Assembly: GCA_002067865.1 (NCBI GenBank) | Contig: MVRC01000015.1 | Coordinates: 124,001-188,000 of the forward strand | Length of the DNA: 64,000 nt | Source: Methanomassiliicoccales archaeon PtaU1.Bin124 | Lineage (GTDB): Archaea > Thermoplasmatota > Thermoplasmata > Methanomassiliicoccales > UBA472 | Reading direction: 5' to 3' | Part shown: piece by piece, positions 8,486 to 19,584 of the stretch | Numbering within the stretch: the stretch's first letter is position 1 | Layout of the letters: each line of letters begins with the position of its first letter | Program-made: the position numbers and the translations under genes | Notes under the pieces: model-generated | The model's database searches: none | Told to the model about the DNA's origin: nothing | Seen by the model: only the letters and a program-made list of their open reading frames with translations

Positions 8486-10468
8486 TCATCCGGTCCTGTA
8501 AGGCAAGGCGAAGTAGAACGTCGAGCCCTTCCCCAGCTCTGATTCGAACCAGATGCGACCTCCATGCTGGTCCACTATCTTCTTGGCTATAGCGAGTCCG
8601 ATCCCCGTCCCATCATATTCTTCCTTCGTATGCAGCCTCTGGAACATCTGGAACAACTTGCCCTTGTACCTCGGGTCAATGCCGATGCCGTTGTCCTGGA
8701 CCGCAAAGATCCATTCGTCGCCATCGTTCGTCGCCTTGACCGAGACCTTTGGGCCCTCGGTCTTCTTGAACTTGATCGCGTTGCTCAGGAGGTTCTCCAT
8801 CAGAATGACCATCTGACCCGGATTGCCCGTGATGATGGGAAGCATGTCGTAAGTGATCTCGGCGTCGTTGTCCGTTATCGAAGTGCCGAGATCCTTCAAA
8901 GACGTTGCCAGGACCATGTTCATGTCGACCGGTTCGAACGCCTTGCCTCTGGTGTCGATGCGCGAATAGGCCAGAAGGTCGTTTATCAATCGGCGCATGC
9001 GATCGGCGCCGTCCACGACGAAGTCCATATACTCCTTGGCCTGGTCATCCAGTACCTTTCCGATGTACCTGTGCTGCAGGAGATCGATGTACGACGAGAC
9101 CATGCGGAGAGGTTCCTGCAGGTCATGGCTGGCCACATAGGCGAACTGCTGCAGATCGGCATTGGAACGTTTCAGCTCCTCGGTCCTTTCGGCCACTCTC
9201 GCCTCGAGCAGTTCGTTCGCATCTTGCAGCTCCCCCTCCATCTTCTTTCTGGCCGTTATGTCCCGGAACAGCTCTCCGAACGTGTTCTTGGCATAAGGGA
9301 ACATGAAGACGTCGTACCAGCGTTTCGTGGAAGGGTCGAATATTTCAAAATGTATCGAATGGCCAGATTTCAATACCTGATCTCTTACGTCAAGCCAGGA
9401 TTGCTCCAGTTCTGGATGGAGTTCCCTGGTTCTGTGGCCGATGATGTCCGAAGCCTTCTGGCCCGTCTGTGATTCGAACGCCTTGTTCACCTTGAGCGTG
9501 ACGCTATCGATAGGTTTGCCCGAACCGTCATAGATAAGTTCGGTCAGTGCGAATCCGTCCTGACTGTTATCGAACACTGCTCGGTACAGCTCCTCGTTCT
9601 GACGAAGCACCTCCCCCTCTTTCTTCCGGGCGGTTATGTCGTCGAAAAGAGTGTAGACCTGGTAAGGTGCCGTTTCACCGGACCTGAAGAGCGGCACTGC
9701 AGTGATATTGATCCAGCGGTAATCGGAGGTGCGAGGGTTCCAGACCCCCATGACCACATCCCGAACCTCCTTGCCCGTCCTCAACGCGACCATGGCAGGA
9801 TGTTCCTCTCCCTTGAACTTGGACCCATCCTCTCGGATGCAGAAGTGTTCCTGGCCTACGGAAGTGCTTCCTATGAAATCCTCCGAGTCCTTCCCCAGGA
9901 TGTTATCGGCGGTCCTGTTCATGCTGACGATCTGACCATCCGCATTTTGGAACACCACGCCCTGCAGCATGGTGTCATGGAGAAGCCGGAACTTCTCCTG
10001 GGAATGAGCAAGGACGTCCTCTGCCTTCTTTCGCTCGGTCGTTTCCAACAGAGTGAAGACCAGACCGACCACATCTCCGCTGCTTCCTAGTGCTGGCTCA
10101 AGGGTCCAGTCCCAATAAGTGGTACCTCTTTCAGGTTGGTCCGGGAAAACGAACGGTCTGTCCTTGAACCTCGCGGTGTCCCCGGTGTCACGAACCTGTC
10201 TGAAGACCTTTTCCACCTCCTCATCCGGGTACAGGGCAAAATGGTTCAGACCGATCATTTGCCTGGGCGTATAACCGCAGGTCCTGGCATAGGTCTCATT
10301 CACTCTGATGAAATTGAAGTTCCTGTCGAGGTAGACGATGTGGATGCCCTCTGCCTTATCGATGACCATCTGCAGGAGGTCGGCACCACCGAAGAACTCT
10401 GCCGGGCCGTTGTTGCTGTCAGCTAAGGACTGGCGCTTCCTTCCGCTGTTCTTGACAACGTGCTCCAT
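8486..10468 (-). CDS. Multi-PAS sensor histidine kinase (soluble)
   Basis: 660 residues, no membrane segment. Three PAS domains, about residues 30-150, 155-285 and 290-410, each ending in the ITARKK/TTERKK linker, then a short coiled coil and HisKA with phospho-acceptor H448 (ASHDLQEPLRM). The HATPase domain follows, with NLLSNAIKFKK (N box), DNGIGI (G1), and DGTGIGLAIAKKI (G2). An intracellular redox or ligand sensor is likely. No response regulator is adjacent, common in archaeal PAS kinases. Confidence 0.92.
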   Translation of the reverse strand: MEHVVKNSGRKRQSLADSNNGPAEFFGGADLLQMVIDKAEGIHIVYLDRNFNFIRVNETYARTCGYTPRQMIGLNHFALYPDEEVEKVFRQVRDTGDTARFKDRPFVFPDQPERGTTYWDWTLEPALGSSGDVVGLVFTLLETTERKKAEDVLAHSQEKFRLLHDTMLQGVVFQNADGQIVSMNRTADNILGKDSEDFIGSTSVGQEHFCIREDGSKFKGEEHPAMVALRTGKEVRDVVMGVWNPRTSDYRWINITAVPLFRSGETAPYQVYTLFDDITARKKEGEVLRQNEELYRAVFDNSQDGFALTELIYDGSGKPIDSVTLKVNKAFESQTGQKASDIIGHRTRELHPELEQSWLDVRDQVLKSGHSIHFEIFDPSTKRWYDVFMFPYAKNTFGELFRDITARKKMEGELQDANELLEARVAERTEELKRSNADLQQFAYVASHDLQEPLRMVSSYIDLLQHRYIGKVLDDQAKEYMDFVVDGADRMRRLINDLLAYSRIDTRGKAFEPVDMNMVLATSLKDLGTSITDNDAEITYDMLPIITGNPGQMVILMENLLSNAIKFKKTEGPKVSVKATNDGDEWIFAVQDNGIGIDPRYKGKLFQMFQRLHTKEEYDGTGIGLAIAKKIVDQHGGRIWFESELGKGSTFYFALPYRTG

Positions 10469-10574
10469 GAAATTCCTCTAATGGGGTAGAACTGCTTCCT
10501 GCCGCTTTAGAAATTCGTTAACATTATTAACAGACCATATCACGCATTTATTGATTTGCCCACCCACAAACAGA

Positions 10575-10985
10575 TCACAATTTTTCCAGATCGACCTCGA
10601 TGAAGAGGGCTCTGGCCTCGGCCAAGATATCTCCCTTCTGGCGTTCGATAAGAATCGCGGCGGCCTCGATCTTGCGTCCCTTTCTCTCAACGATCTCCGC
10701 TTCTGCCAATAACAGATCACCGTTCCGAGCAGGTCTTTTGTACTCTACAGCGATCTTGGCCAGGACGGCAACCACCCCGACCATGGACACCGCATGGTAC
10801 ATAACCTCATCGAACAGTACGCAGGTCACCCCTCCATGAAGGATCCCCGGGTAACCAGTGTGTTCCGGCCTGACGACATATTCTATCCGTGCCTTTTCAC
10901 CCACAGATGTTTTCACCAAGTGCATTCCTGATGGATTATCAGCCCCGCAACCAAAGCATCGGCTAAGATCGATCTTCTTTTCCAT
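10575..10985 (-). CDS. PaaI/HotDog-fold thioesterase family protein
   Basis: 136 residues with the HotDog thioesterase pattern: N-terminal CFGCGADNPSGMHL, then YPGILHGGVTCVLFDEVM (the HGG segment with catalytic acidic residue), and VEYKRPARNGD in the second half. Likely hydrolyses an acyl-CoA or acyl-aryl thioester. The start at 10985 is 96 nt downstream of the gdhA terminator region, so it is probably expressed alone. Confidence 0.85.
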   Translation of the reverse strand: MEKKIDLSRCFGCGADNPSGMHLVKTSVGEKARIEYVVRPEHTGYPGILHGGVTCVLFDEVMYHAVSMVGVVAVLAKIAVEYKRPARNGDLLLAEAEIVERKGRKIEAAAILIERQKGDILAEARALFIEVDLEKL

Positions 10986-11036
10986 GGGATCGAACGATGA
11001 AAAGTGTGAGCGAACGTAAAGGAATCGGCGGTATAG

Positions 11037-11070
11037 AAAAACAAGATGCCCGCCCGGATGTTGGGCGGGC
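11037..11070 (-). terminator. Terminator behind gdhA
   Basis: On the minus strand GCCCGCCC and GGGCGGGC form a perfect 8-bp stem with a 7-nt loop (11048-11070), followed by a T-rich run (11042-11037). It lies 11 nt behind the gdhA stop. Confidence 0.75.
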
Positions 11071-11081
11071 TGGGAATCGGT

Positions 11082-12845
<1,764 letters not shown>

Positions 12846-14486
12846 ATGGTCGCCGATGGGCCGGTCTCTCTCGATGGCGCGACTCTTGAACGATTCACTT
12901 CTTCGTACGAGCAGCACCGAAAGAGGCACGAGGTTCTGTTATCGGACATCGTGGCATATGCCAAGAAATCCCCGTTATATGCAAATATTTCCGTATCTGG
13001 ATCATCCTTGGACGATCTCGCTTCAATACCTCTTACCTTCTACGAGGACATTGCAAAGTGCATAGAATCCGAGGGTCTGGAAAAGGTCCTCTTGGGAAAG
13101 GTCGAGCAATCGTTCAGGACGTCTGGTTCGACCGGGAGCCCCAAGTCATTCTTTTACGGTATTAACGACATCGAGCGTATCTCATCGGAATACATGACCG
13201 CCGCCAATCTCGTCGGTATAACCTCGAAACACAGATTATGGAATCTGGGAGGTCCTCTGCCAGATGTATCTGGTTACATCATGAACACCATGGGAAAGGA
13301 CATGGGCATGGAAGACCTCATTCCCACCCTTCTGCATGATGACAAGGACCTGGTCAAAGCGCTGCGCAGGATATCAAAGGAGGAGAAGGTCGATGTCATG
13401 GTATCGACCGCCCTCGTCTTCTACCTCATCGGGAGAATGAGCCGGGAACCGGATTATCTCAGGAATATGGTGGAGGACAAGGCCAGGAGGTCCTTCGGTC
13501 TTCCTGGGCCGTTGGCCAAATTGGCCGCGATGTTCTATCTCAGGGGCGTCGACATGCACGCCCTCAGGAAGATAACGGGCGAGCTCAAAATGGGCATTTC
13601 CTTCGCCGAACCGTTGAGCCCATATCTGGAGGACCTGAAGCGCTCATACCCCAAGCTCCAGATATATGACGTCTATGGGAGCACAGAGAATCCCATCATG
13701 GCGGCGCAGCTGGACCCTACCGTGAACGGGCTTTGCATGATCATCAGCTCAATCATCCCGGAGATAGCACCGATCGAGGATGTGCGCAAGGCGAAGTCCG
13801 ACCCGACCTACCGAGTGAGGTCCACCCCATGGTATCAATGGAGCTCAGGGATGGTAGGGGAGTTAATCATCACCAGGCCGGGTCAATGCCTTCCTTTACT
13901 GAGGTATCCCACCGGGGATGTCATCGAGGTGCTGGAACCTGCTCATAGCATCAACGCCATGCTCGACGGCAAGGAGTTCTCGTTCTCCCTTCCCTTGATC
14001 CGTATCATGGGGCGTTCGGTCGATGCCCTTGATTTCGAAGCACAGGATGAATGCGGCAATTTCTTCGGGGTCAAGGTATACACCAGGCAGATCAACGAAG
14101 CTCTGCATCGTTCTGGAAATGTGCGCTGGTGGGAGATATTCAAGATAAAAGGGGCACCTGCCAGATTGATCATACTGGTCATACCGGAATCGGACCCTTC
14201 GGACCGTTCAAGGTTCAAGCATGAGATCTTCCAACGCCTCACTCATGAGGACCCGGACATACCTCAGTCGTTCCTGATCGCCAACGACCTGGGCATGTTG
14301 GACGTCATCGTACTACCATCGGACGCATTTCAGTCCGTCCAGGCTGAGATCGATCGGCGCGTAAAGGAAGGTAGGTCGTACGGCCAGCTGAAGCCGAAGC
14401 GCATCCACGTCATGTCCAACGAAGAGGAGTATGAAAAGGCCATGACCGACCGATATTCCCACTGGCTTCCAGACAAGGCCAAGTGA
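12846..14486 (+). CDS. Adenylate-forming ligase, phenylacetate-CoA ligase/F390 synthetase-like
   Basis: 546 residues from ATG 12846 (a GTG at 12828 would add six). The phosphate-loop SGSTGSPK and the YGSTENP adenine motif identify the AMP-forming acyl-ligase superfamily (PaaK/COG1541-like group). A later RYPTGD segment matches the conserved D of the family. It should activate a carboxylate as acyl-AMP, then pass it to CoA or another acceptor. It converges on a condensation-domain gene only 12 bp away, suggesting a joint pathway. Substrate unknown. It is longer than usual PaaK (about 430), with extra sequence at both ends. Confidence 0.75.
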   Translation: MVADGPVSLDGATLERFTSSYEQHRKRHEVLLSDIVAYAKKSPLYANISVSGSSLDDLASIPLTFYEDIAKCIESEGLEKVLLGKVEQSFRTSGSTGSPKSFFYGINDIERISSEYMTAANLVGITSKHRLWNLGGPLPDVSGYIMNTMGKDMGMEDLIPTLLHDDKDLVKALRRISKEEKVDVMVSTALVFYLIGRMSREPDYLRNMVEDKARRSFGLPGPLAKLAAMFYLRGVDMHALRKITGELKMGISFAEPLSPYLEDLKRSYPKLQIYDVYGSTENPIMAAQLDPTVNGLCMIISSIIPEIAPIEDVRKAKSDPTYRVRSTPWYQWSSGMVGELIITRPGQCLPLLRYPTGDVIEVLEPAHSINAMLDGKEFSFSLPLIRIMGRSVDALDFEAQDECGNFFGVKVYTRQINEALHRSGNVRWWEIFKIKGAPARLIILVIPESDPSDRSRFKHEIFQRLTHEDPDIPQSFLIANDLGMLDVIVLPSDAFQSVQAEIDRRVKEGRSYGQLKPKRIHVMSNEEEYEKAMTDRYSHWLPDKAK

Positions 14487-14498
14487 TTTGGACCATTT

Positions 14499-15797
14499 TT
14501 AAAATGGAAGCTCTCGCACTATCGTGTCCATCAGCTTCTCCATCACATGGCGGTCGACGGACGAGCTACAGCAATTGATGTTCAACGTCATCCTCTCACC
14601 GAACGAGCTCACTCCAAGACCGATATTGGGCGGGTACAATGTTGGTCCGATGAACTGGACGTCTCGCACTGGAACCGTTCCGAAGTCGACCATCTCCGGG
14701 GCTATGGTCCCCAGGTTGGAGATGACCGGATGTGCGATCTGGAAATCCGCCATGCCTTCCAGTTTCTCGAGGACGAACTTGCCAGGGACGAGGGCTAGCT
14801 CCAGGAGCAGCATTTCCCCCAGCTCTATCCGGCTTTCTTTCTGCCTAGTGATGTCATCATGCACCCTCTGCAGCGTCCCCTCGAATGGCTCATCATCCTT
14901 TCTGTCGATGGACAGGAAATAGACCGCAGAGAGATTGCACGCCGCACCTTCCGAATCGCGTGGAAGATAACGGCGCAGGTTCGTCGGTACCTCCACCCTC
15001 AGCTTCTTTCCCCTAGGGGGGTCGCAGATCTCGAAAAGGGCCCGGCAGTATGAGGCTAGAAGAACATCGTTAACCGTGACCTCATGTCCCTTGGCATATG
15101 AACGGATCGCGGCCAGGTCACACGGTTCCAGCCGTCTGATGATGAACTCCTGTTCGTTATGGTCCTTGTTCGACCCCTCCAGTCCCCACTCGGCCCCGGG
15201 CAGACGCAGTCCCATCAATCCCTTGATCGAGGGCAAGAACCCGGCCGTTCTTAGGACGTCCCTTGGTCCAGGCCTCATGACGTTTGCAGAAGTGGGGATT
15301 GGAACGGCCTCATTCATCAACTGACGATAGGTCCTCGCCAGTTCCGTGAGATATCTGATCGCTCCCCCACCATCGATCGCCAGATGGTCCATCCGTATGC
15401 AGACGATATCGTTCGTCGAACGGAAAAGTCCGACCCGGACCTGTGGTGCGCCTGAAGGATCGACCGGTCGCACCATGAACTCGTGCAATCGCTCGTCGGA
15501 GTGATCGGAAGCCACGAAATAGGGTGACCAATCCTTTTCATCGACCTTCTGCCAGTATGGTCGGCGATGATGGTCCACGAAACGAAAACCGAGCATGGGG
15601 TTCGCTCTTATCGTGAGGTGGACGGCGCGTCCCAGGCGGTCCTGGTCGACCTTACCCTCAAAGAACACCAAGACCCTCCCTTGTCCGTCCATCGTATCGT
15701 TTATGCTCATCACCTGCTCGACCGTCGATGCAGGGATGCGATCAGGAAGAACACCTTGTCCAGCATGCTTATTGAAAACGCTCAGCGGCAGGCCCAC
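14499..15797 (-). CDS. Condensation-domain acyltransferase-like protein
   Basis: 432 residues with the chloramphenicol-acetyltransferase/condensation fold signature HxxxDG at H138-L-A-I-D-G143, and a second-half NIGLGVSSFGERMTLNINC segment like the DFGWG region of the family. Related to free-standing NRPS condensation domains and wax-ester/diacylglycerol acyltransferases. Expected to join an activated acyl group to an amine or alcohol. It faces the adenylating enzyme gene tail-to-tail. No peptidyl or acyl carrier gene is visible nearby. Product unknown. Confidence 0.75.
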   Translation of the reverse strand: MGLPLSVFNKHAGQGVLPDRIPASTVEQVMSINDTMDGQGRVLVFFEGKVDQDRLGRAVHLTIRANPMLGFRFVDHHRRPYWQKVDEKDWSPYFVASDHSDERLHEFMVRPVDPSGAPQVRVGLFRSTNDIVCIRMDHLAIDGGGAIRYLTELARTYRQLMNEAVPIPTSANVMRPGPRDVLRTAGFLPSIKGLMGLRLPGAEWGLEGSNKDHNEQEFIIRRLEPCDLAAIRSYAKGHEVTVNDVLLASYCRALFEICDPPRGKKLRVEVPTNLRRYLPRDSEGAACNLSAVYFLSIDRKDDEPFEGTLQRVHDDITRQKESRIELGEMLLLELALVPGKFVLEKLEGMADFQIAHPVISNLGTIAPEMVDFGTVPVRDVQFIGPTLYPPNIGLGVSSFGERMTLNINCCSSSVDRHVMEKLMDTIVRELPF

Positions 15798-15895
15798 CTA
15801 TGTCCTCCTCATCGCCATCTGCGCATAAAAGCGATGCGAGCTCCGTAGCAAGGGTTTAAACCCCATCCGCTCTCATATTTTCCAGCCGTGGTACC

Positions 15896-16663
15896 ATGAA
15901 GTCCATCTGGTCAGGTTCCCTTTCGTTCGGTATGGTGAACATCCCGATCAAGCTCTATTCCACGGTCGAGCACTCTGCGGCTCCGGGGTTCAAGCTGCTT
16001 CACGCGGAGGACCAGAGCCCGGTCGAATATCGCCGTTATTGCAAGAAACAGGACAAGGAGGTCCCGTGGTCTGAGATCGTGAAAGGGCTCGAGGTCGAGC
16101 CAGGTTCCTTCTTCCTTTTCACCAAGGAAGAGCTGGCCAAGCTCAAGCCGGAAAAGAGCGACCAAATCGAGATCATCGAGTTCATCCCTCCGGACCAGGT
16201 CGACCGTGTCTATCTGGACGCCCATTATTTCATCGGGCCTGAGAAGAAGAAGGAACGCGCCTTCTTCATCTTCGCTCAGGCGCTGGCGAAATCGAAGAAG
16301 GAAGCGGTGGGCCGATTCGTCATGAGGGAGAAGGAATACACCTGCGTGATCTCCCCCTATGAGACTGGCCTGTTGTTGAGCACCCTGAACTATTCCTATG
16401 AGCTGAGGAGCATCAAGGGCGTGGAGAACGTCGAGGAGAAGGTAGAGATCAAACCTCAGGAGATGGAACTGGCCGTTGCGCTGGTAGATAAGTTGAGCGT
16501 GGCCCACTTCGACATCTCGCGCTTCAAGGACGAGTTCGCCGAACACCTCAAGGAGGCGATCGCCAAGCGGGACCGGAAGGAACTGGTCACGATAGAGAAG
16601 GAGAAGAAGGAGACGCCGGAAGAGAATCTCATGGAGGTATTGAAGCAGAGCTTGGAGGCTTGA
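15896..16663 (+). CDS. ku: Bacterial-type Ku protein (NHEJ DNA-end binding)
   Basis: 255 residues, the size of bacterial homodimeric Ku. It begins MKSIWSGSLSFGMVNIPIKLYS, the strongest family signature, followed by HAEDQSPVEYRRYCKKQDKEVPWSEIVKG and the central AHYFIGPEKKKERAF segment. Binds DNA double-strand ends and recruits the ligase. The stop at 16663 is one base before the ligase TTG start, so the two are translated from one mRNA. Confidence 0.95.
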   Translation: MKSIWSGSLSFGMVNIPIKLYSTVEHSAAPGFKLLHAEDQSPVEYRRYCKKQDKEVPWSEIVKGLEVEPGSFFLFTKEELAKLKPEKSDQIEIIEFIPPDQVDRVYLDAHYFIGPEKKKERAFFIFAQALAKSKKEAVGRFVMREKEYTCVISPYETGLLLSTLNYSYELRSIKGVENVEEKVEIKPQEMELAVALVDKLSVAHFDISRFKDEFAEHLKEAIAKRDRKELVTIEKEKKETPEENLMEVLKQSLEA

Positions 16664-16664
16664 A

Positions 16665-17591
16665 TTGTACGAACCTATGCTGGCCTTCCTAGGAGGAAGA
16701 CCGGACCTGGACCGCAGTGGCTACGCCTTCGAGCCCAAGCTCGATGGGACCCGGGCCGTCTGTTATGTCAATGGGGGTATGAAGTTCATAAACAGGCGCG
16801 GCCATGAGATATCGGAAAGGTATCCAGATTTCCTATTCAGGGACCATGTGAAGGCCTCAAGCTGCGTACTGGACGGTGAGGTGGTGGTCTACGATAAGGA
16901 AGGCAACCCGTCTTTCTCGCTATTGCAGAAGAGGGAGCAGTCAAAGACCGGAAGCGCCCACTTCCTCAGCCGCCAGCATCCGGCCACGTTCGTCGTCTTC
17001 GATATCCTGGAAAAGGATGGAAAGGACCTTACATCGTTGAAGTACACCGAGCGCCGCCGCATCCTGCAGGAGACGGTCACGGACGGAAAAGGCATCCAGG
17101 TGATCGTCTCCACGACCGACGCCCATAAGCTTTGGTCGATCGTGGCACAGCGCAAATTGGAAGGGGTCATGGCCAAGCGCATCGATTCTCACTACGAGCC
17201 GGGCAAGCGCTCCGAATCATGGATCAAGATCAAGGCCTTGAAAACACTGGATTGCGTTCTCATCGGCTTCACATCGGAAAAGAGGTCCATATCGGCATTG
17301 GCCCTTGGCCTCTATTTCGGCCCGGAGCTGAGATATATGGGAAGGGTGGGGACCGGTTTCACGGAGAGATATCTGGAGAACCTCCGCAAGGTTCTGGACA
17401 CGATGGTGATAGAGGACCCCCCGGTGAAGAGCTTCCCCGACCATCCCATCACCACATGGGTGCGGCCCGAGCTGGTGGCGGAGGTGGAGTATCTGATGCT
17501 CACCGGGGACGGTCATCTGCGCGCTCCGTCCTTCCGCCGTTTGCGCTCCGACAAGGATCCGAAGGAATGCACCTCCGAGACCCTGGGATGA
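16665..17591 (+). CDS. ATP-dependent DNA ligase, LigD-ligase-domain type
   Basis: 308 residues with the two-domain minimal ligase core: adenylation lysine K25 in EPKLDGTRAV, motif DGEVVVYDKEGNPSF, GVMAKRIDSHY (motif IV), SWIKIKALKTLDCVLIGF (motif V), then the OB domain. This matches the ligase part of bacterial LigD without the polymerase and phosphoesterase parts. TTG start one base behind Ku. Seals ends held by Ku. No primase-polymerase or nuclease domain is encoded in the window. Confidence 0.92.
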   Translation: MYEPMLAFLGGRPDLDRSGYAFEPKLDGTRAVCYVNGGMKFINRRGHEISERYPDFLFRDHVKASSCVLDGEVVVYDKEGNPSFSLLQKREQSKTGSAHFLSRQHPATFVVFDILEKDGKDLTSLKYTERRRILQETVTDGKGIQVIVSTTDAHKLWSIVAQRKLEGVMAKRIDSHYEPGKRSESWIKIKALKTLDCVLIGFTSEKRSISALALGLYFGPELRYMGRVGTGFTERYLENLRKVLDTMVIEDPPVKSFPDHPITTWVRPELVAEVEYLMLTGDGHLRAPSFRRLRSDKDPKECTSETLG

Positions 17592-17614
17592 GGCGGCTGG
17601 TCACATCCCATCGA

Positions 17615-18616
17615 TCAGGCTTTGATCGTTATCTTCTCCTTCTTGGCGAACACTTCCTGCAGCCGTTCCATGCCTTCGAAGACGCCTCTCTCCATATCGC
17701 TCACGACCATCCCCTTCATGTCGTCATGCGTTTCGAACTTGGCGGCGGTCCTGATGAGAGACCTCCCCTCCAGGTTATCGATGGTCATCTCCTCCGCCAT
17801 GACGTGGCCAGGCATTCCCTCATATTCCATGGTCTGGACGATCCTGTGGGGCGGCTCTACGGCGATGAACTTACCATGGAACCCATACACATTGCCCTTC
17901 GCGTCCTGCTGTACGAATCTCCACTCGCCGCCCTGCCTTGCGTCGAGCTTTACGATCGATGTCATGAGCTCACGAGGCCCCCACCAGTTCGGGATCATCT
18001 CTGGATCGACATAAGCGATGAAGACGTCCTCCGGATAGGCGTTGATGATGTTCCTGGTCTTGATCTCCCTCTCGTTCGTGACCATGAACGTCATCTCATC
18101 ATGCAGCCCCTTGGGCTTCCCCCTCTTGGCCAAAAGGAAATCCTCCAGTTTGTCCAATGAACCGTTCCATCCTGCCGCCGTCTGTTCGACGACATCTCCC
18201 GGTGGTAATCCTGTGTGGTGTAGGTGAAGCCGGGTTCGCCCCCCCACTTCTTTGAATGTGACGGTCAATAACAATTCTTCAGGCCAGTTTCCCGGCATTC
18301 CATAGTACACCGCCGGAACGATGTTCCCTTTATCGTCAGAGAACGAATCGGTGGCCACGATCCTTTCCCGGTCCGCGATCTCCTTGTACACCCCGGTGGA
18401 CCAGTAGTCCTTCCCCTGCGGGTCTCTCATGCAGAACAAGTAATGACCGCCGACCCTCAGGTCCACCTTGGCGGACGGCGCAGTAAAATATTCTGGCCCC
18501 CACCATTCCATGATCTGTTCAGGCTCCGTCCAAGCATCCCACACATCGTTCTTCGATGCATCGATCCATCTCACTATCGACAGCTGCTGACCAACTTCCT
18601 CCGCCACCTGGTTCAT
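17615..18616 (-). CDS. Tandem AHSA1/SRPBCC-domain protein
   Basis: Two START-like (SRPBCC, Aha1-C/YndB type) domains in a row, about residues 5-155 and 165-330. The repeated signatures are VWDAWTEPEQIMEWWGPE and VFIAYVDPEMIPNWWGPRE. The ATG at 18616 follows AAGGAGGGAAGG, a good ribosome site; the upstream ORF extension of 18 residues is rejected. Such proteins bind hydrophobic ligands or act as stress-linked chaperone partners. Function unknown; about 333 residues, twice the usual single-domain length. Confidence 0.85.
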   Translation of the reverse strand: MNQVAEEVGQQLSIVRWIDASKNDVWDAWTEPEQIMEWWGPEYFTAPSAKVDLRVGGHYLFCMRDPQGKDYWSTGVYKEIADRERIVATDSFSDDKGNIVPAVYYGMPGNWPEELLLTVTFKEVGGRTRLHLHHTGLPPGDVVEQTAAGWNGSLDKLEDFLLAKRGKPKGLHDEMTFMVTNEREIKTRNIINAYPEDVFIAYVDPEMIPNWWGPRELMTSIVKLDARQGGEWRFVQQDAKGNVYGFHGKFIAVEPPHRIVQTMEYEGMPGHVMAEEMTIDNLEGRSLIRTAAKFETHDDMKGMVVSDMERGVFEGMERLQEVFAKKEKITIKA

Positions 18617-18790
18617 TACCTTCCCTCCTTCCTTCCCCCGGCTCAACCTGCCAGTGATGCCATCGGACACCTCCGATGGTCCACACTGAACCCTCTTTGT
18701 TACAATGTTGGGAAGCCGTCCTAAAAAAACATTCTGGTTGCCTCAGAGGTGCTGGACAATGGAGTCCTAGCTGCTAAATGATTTATTCTA

Positions 18791-19492
18791 ATGACCCCAT
18801 CACGTCCCGTGTACGGCCAGGAGACCATCCCTCAACTTCCCGAGGATTACGACGTGAGGATACGGGCCGTAATTCCATTCTACCAAGAGATGCACCAAGA
18901 AACGGTCAACCTGGTGCGAATGTATAATGGTCAACCTACGAAATGGCTCGATACTGGCTGCGGCACCGGCTCCTTGGTGGCCAAGGCATCACTGATATTC
19001 CCCGAGACCGAGTTCATCCTGGCAGATCCCTCGGAAGGCATGCTCGCACTGGCCCAGAAGAAACTGCAGAGGAGGCAGAACGTGCGTTTTCTCTCCCCGG
19101 CGACCACCCAATCGCTGGAAGGGATCGAAGATGCCAGCTTGGACGTGGTAACGGCCATCCAGTGCCACCATTATCAAGGGGCGGAGATGAGGATCGAGGC
19201 AGTTGCTCGCTGCTTCGAACTGCTGAAGGAAGGAGGGATCTTTGTGGTCTCTGAGAACATCCGGCCGTTCACCGAGGTCGGGATTGAGGTCGGGAAGAGG
19301 TACCTGGCGCAATTCCAACGGGGGTATGGCAGGAAGGAGGAGGAGATAGCATCGTATCTATCCCGCTTTGACAGAGAATATTTCCCGATAACCGTCCAGG
19401 AGCATCTGGACCTCCTCCGGGCCCAGGGATTCCGTAGGGTGGAGATGCTCTGGTACTCCTATATGCAGGCTGCGTTCTATGCCATAAAATGA
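18791..19492 (+). CDS. Class I SAM-dependent methyltransferase
   Basis: 233 residues with motif I WLDTGCGTGSLVAKA, acidic post-I residue ILADPSEGML, and the motif IV-like VVTAIQCHHYQ. Fold: Rossmann methyltransferase of the 'methyltransferase type 11/12' kind. The substrate is not predictable. A T-rich stretch lies 14 nt behind the stop. Confidence 0.9.
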   Translation: MTPSRPVYGQETIPQLPEDYDVRIRAVIPFYQEMHQETVNLVRMYNGQPTKWLDTGCGTGSLVAKASLIFPETEFILADPSEGMLALAQKKLQRRQNVRFLSPATTQSLEGIEDASLDVVTAIQCHHYQGAEMRIEAVARCFELLKEGGIFVVSENIRPFTEVGIEVGKRYLAQFQRGYGRKEEEIASYLSRFDREYFPITVQEHLDLLRAQGFRRVEMLWYSYMQAAFYAIK

Positions 19493-19584
19493 ACGACTGG
19501 CATCTCTTTTTTCTTTGGGAACCACAGCAGGCCGTCCCTCCCTGAATTATAAATAATCAGATTCTGTCATGGGAATCGTCATAA

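Noticed and set aside
17132-18160. Long ORF of 342 residues on the plus strand
   Set aside because: Shadow of the ligase and SRPBCC genes; no family pattern, and composition is that of an antisense frame.
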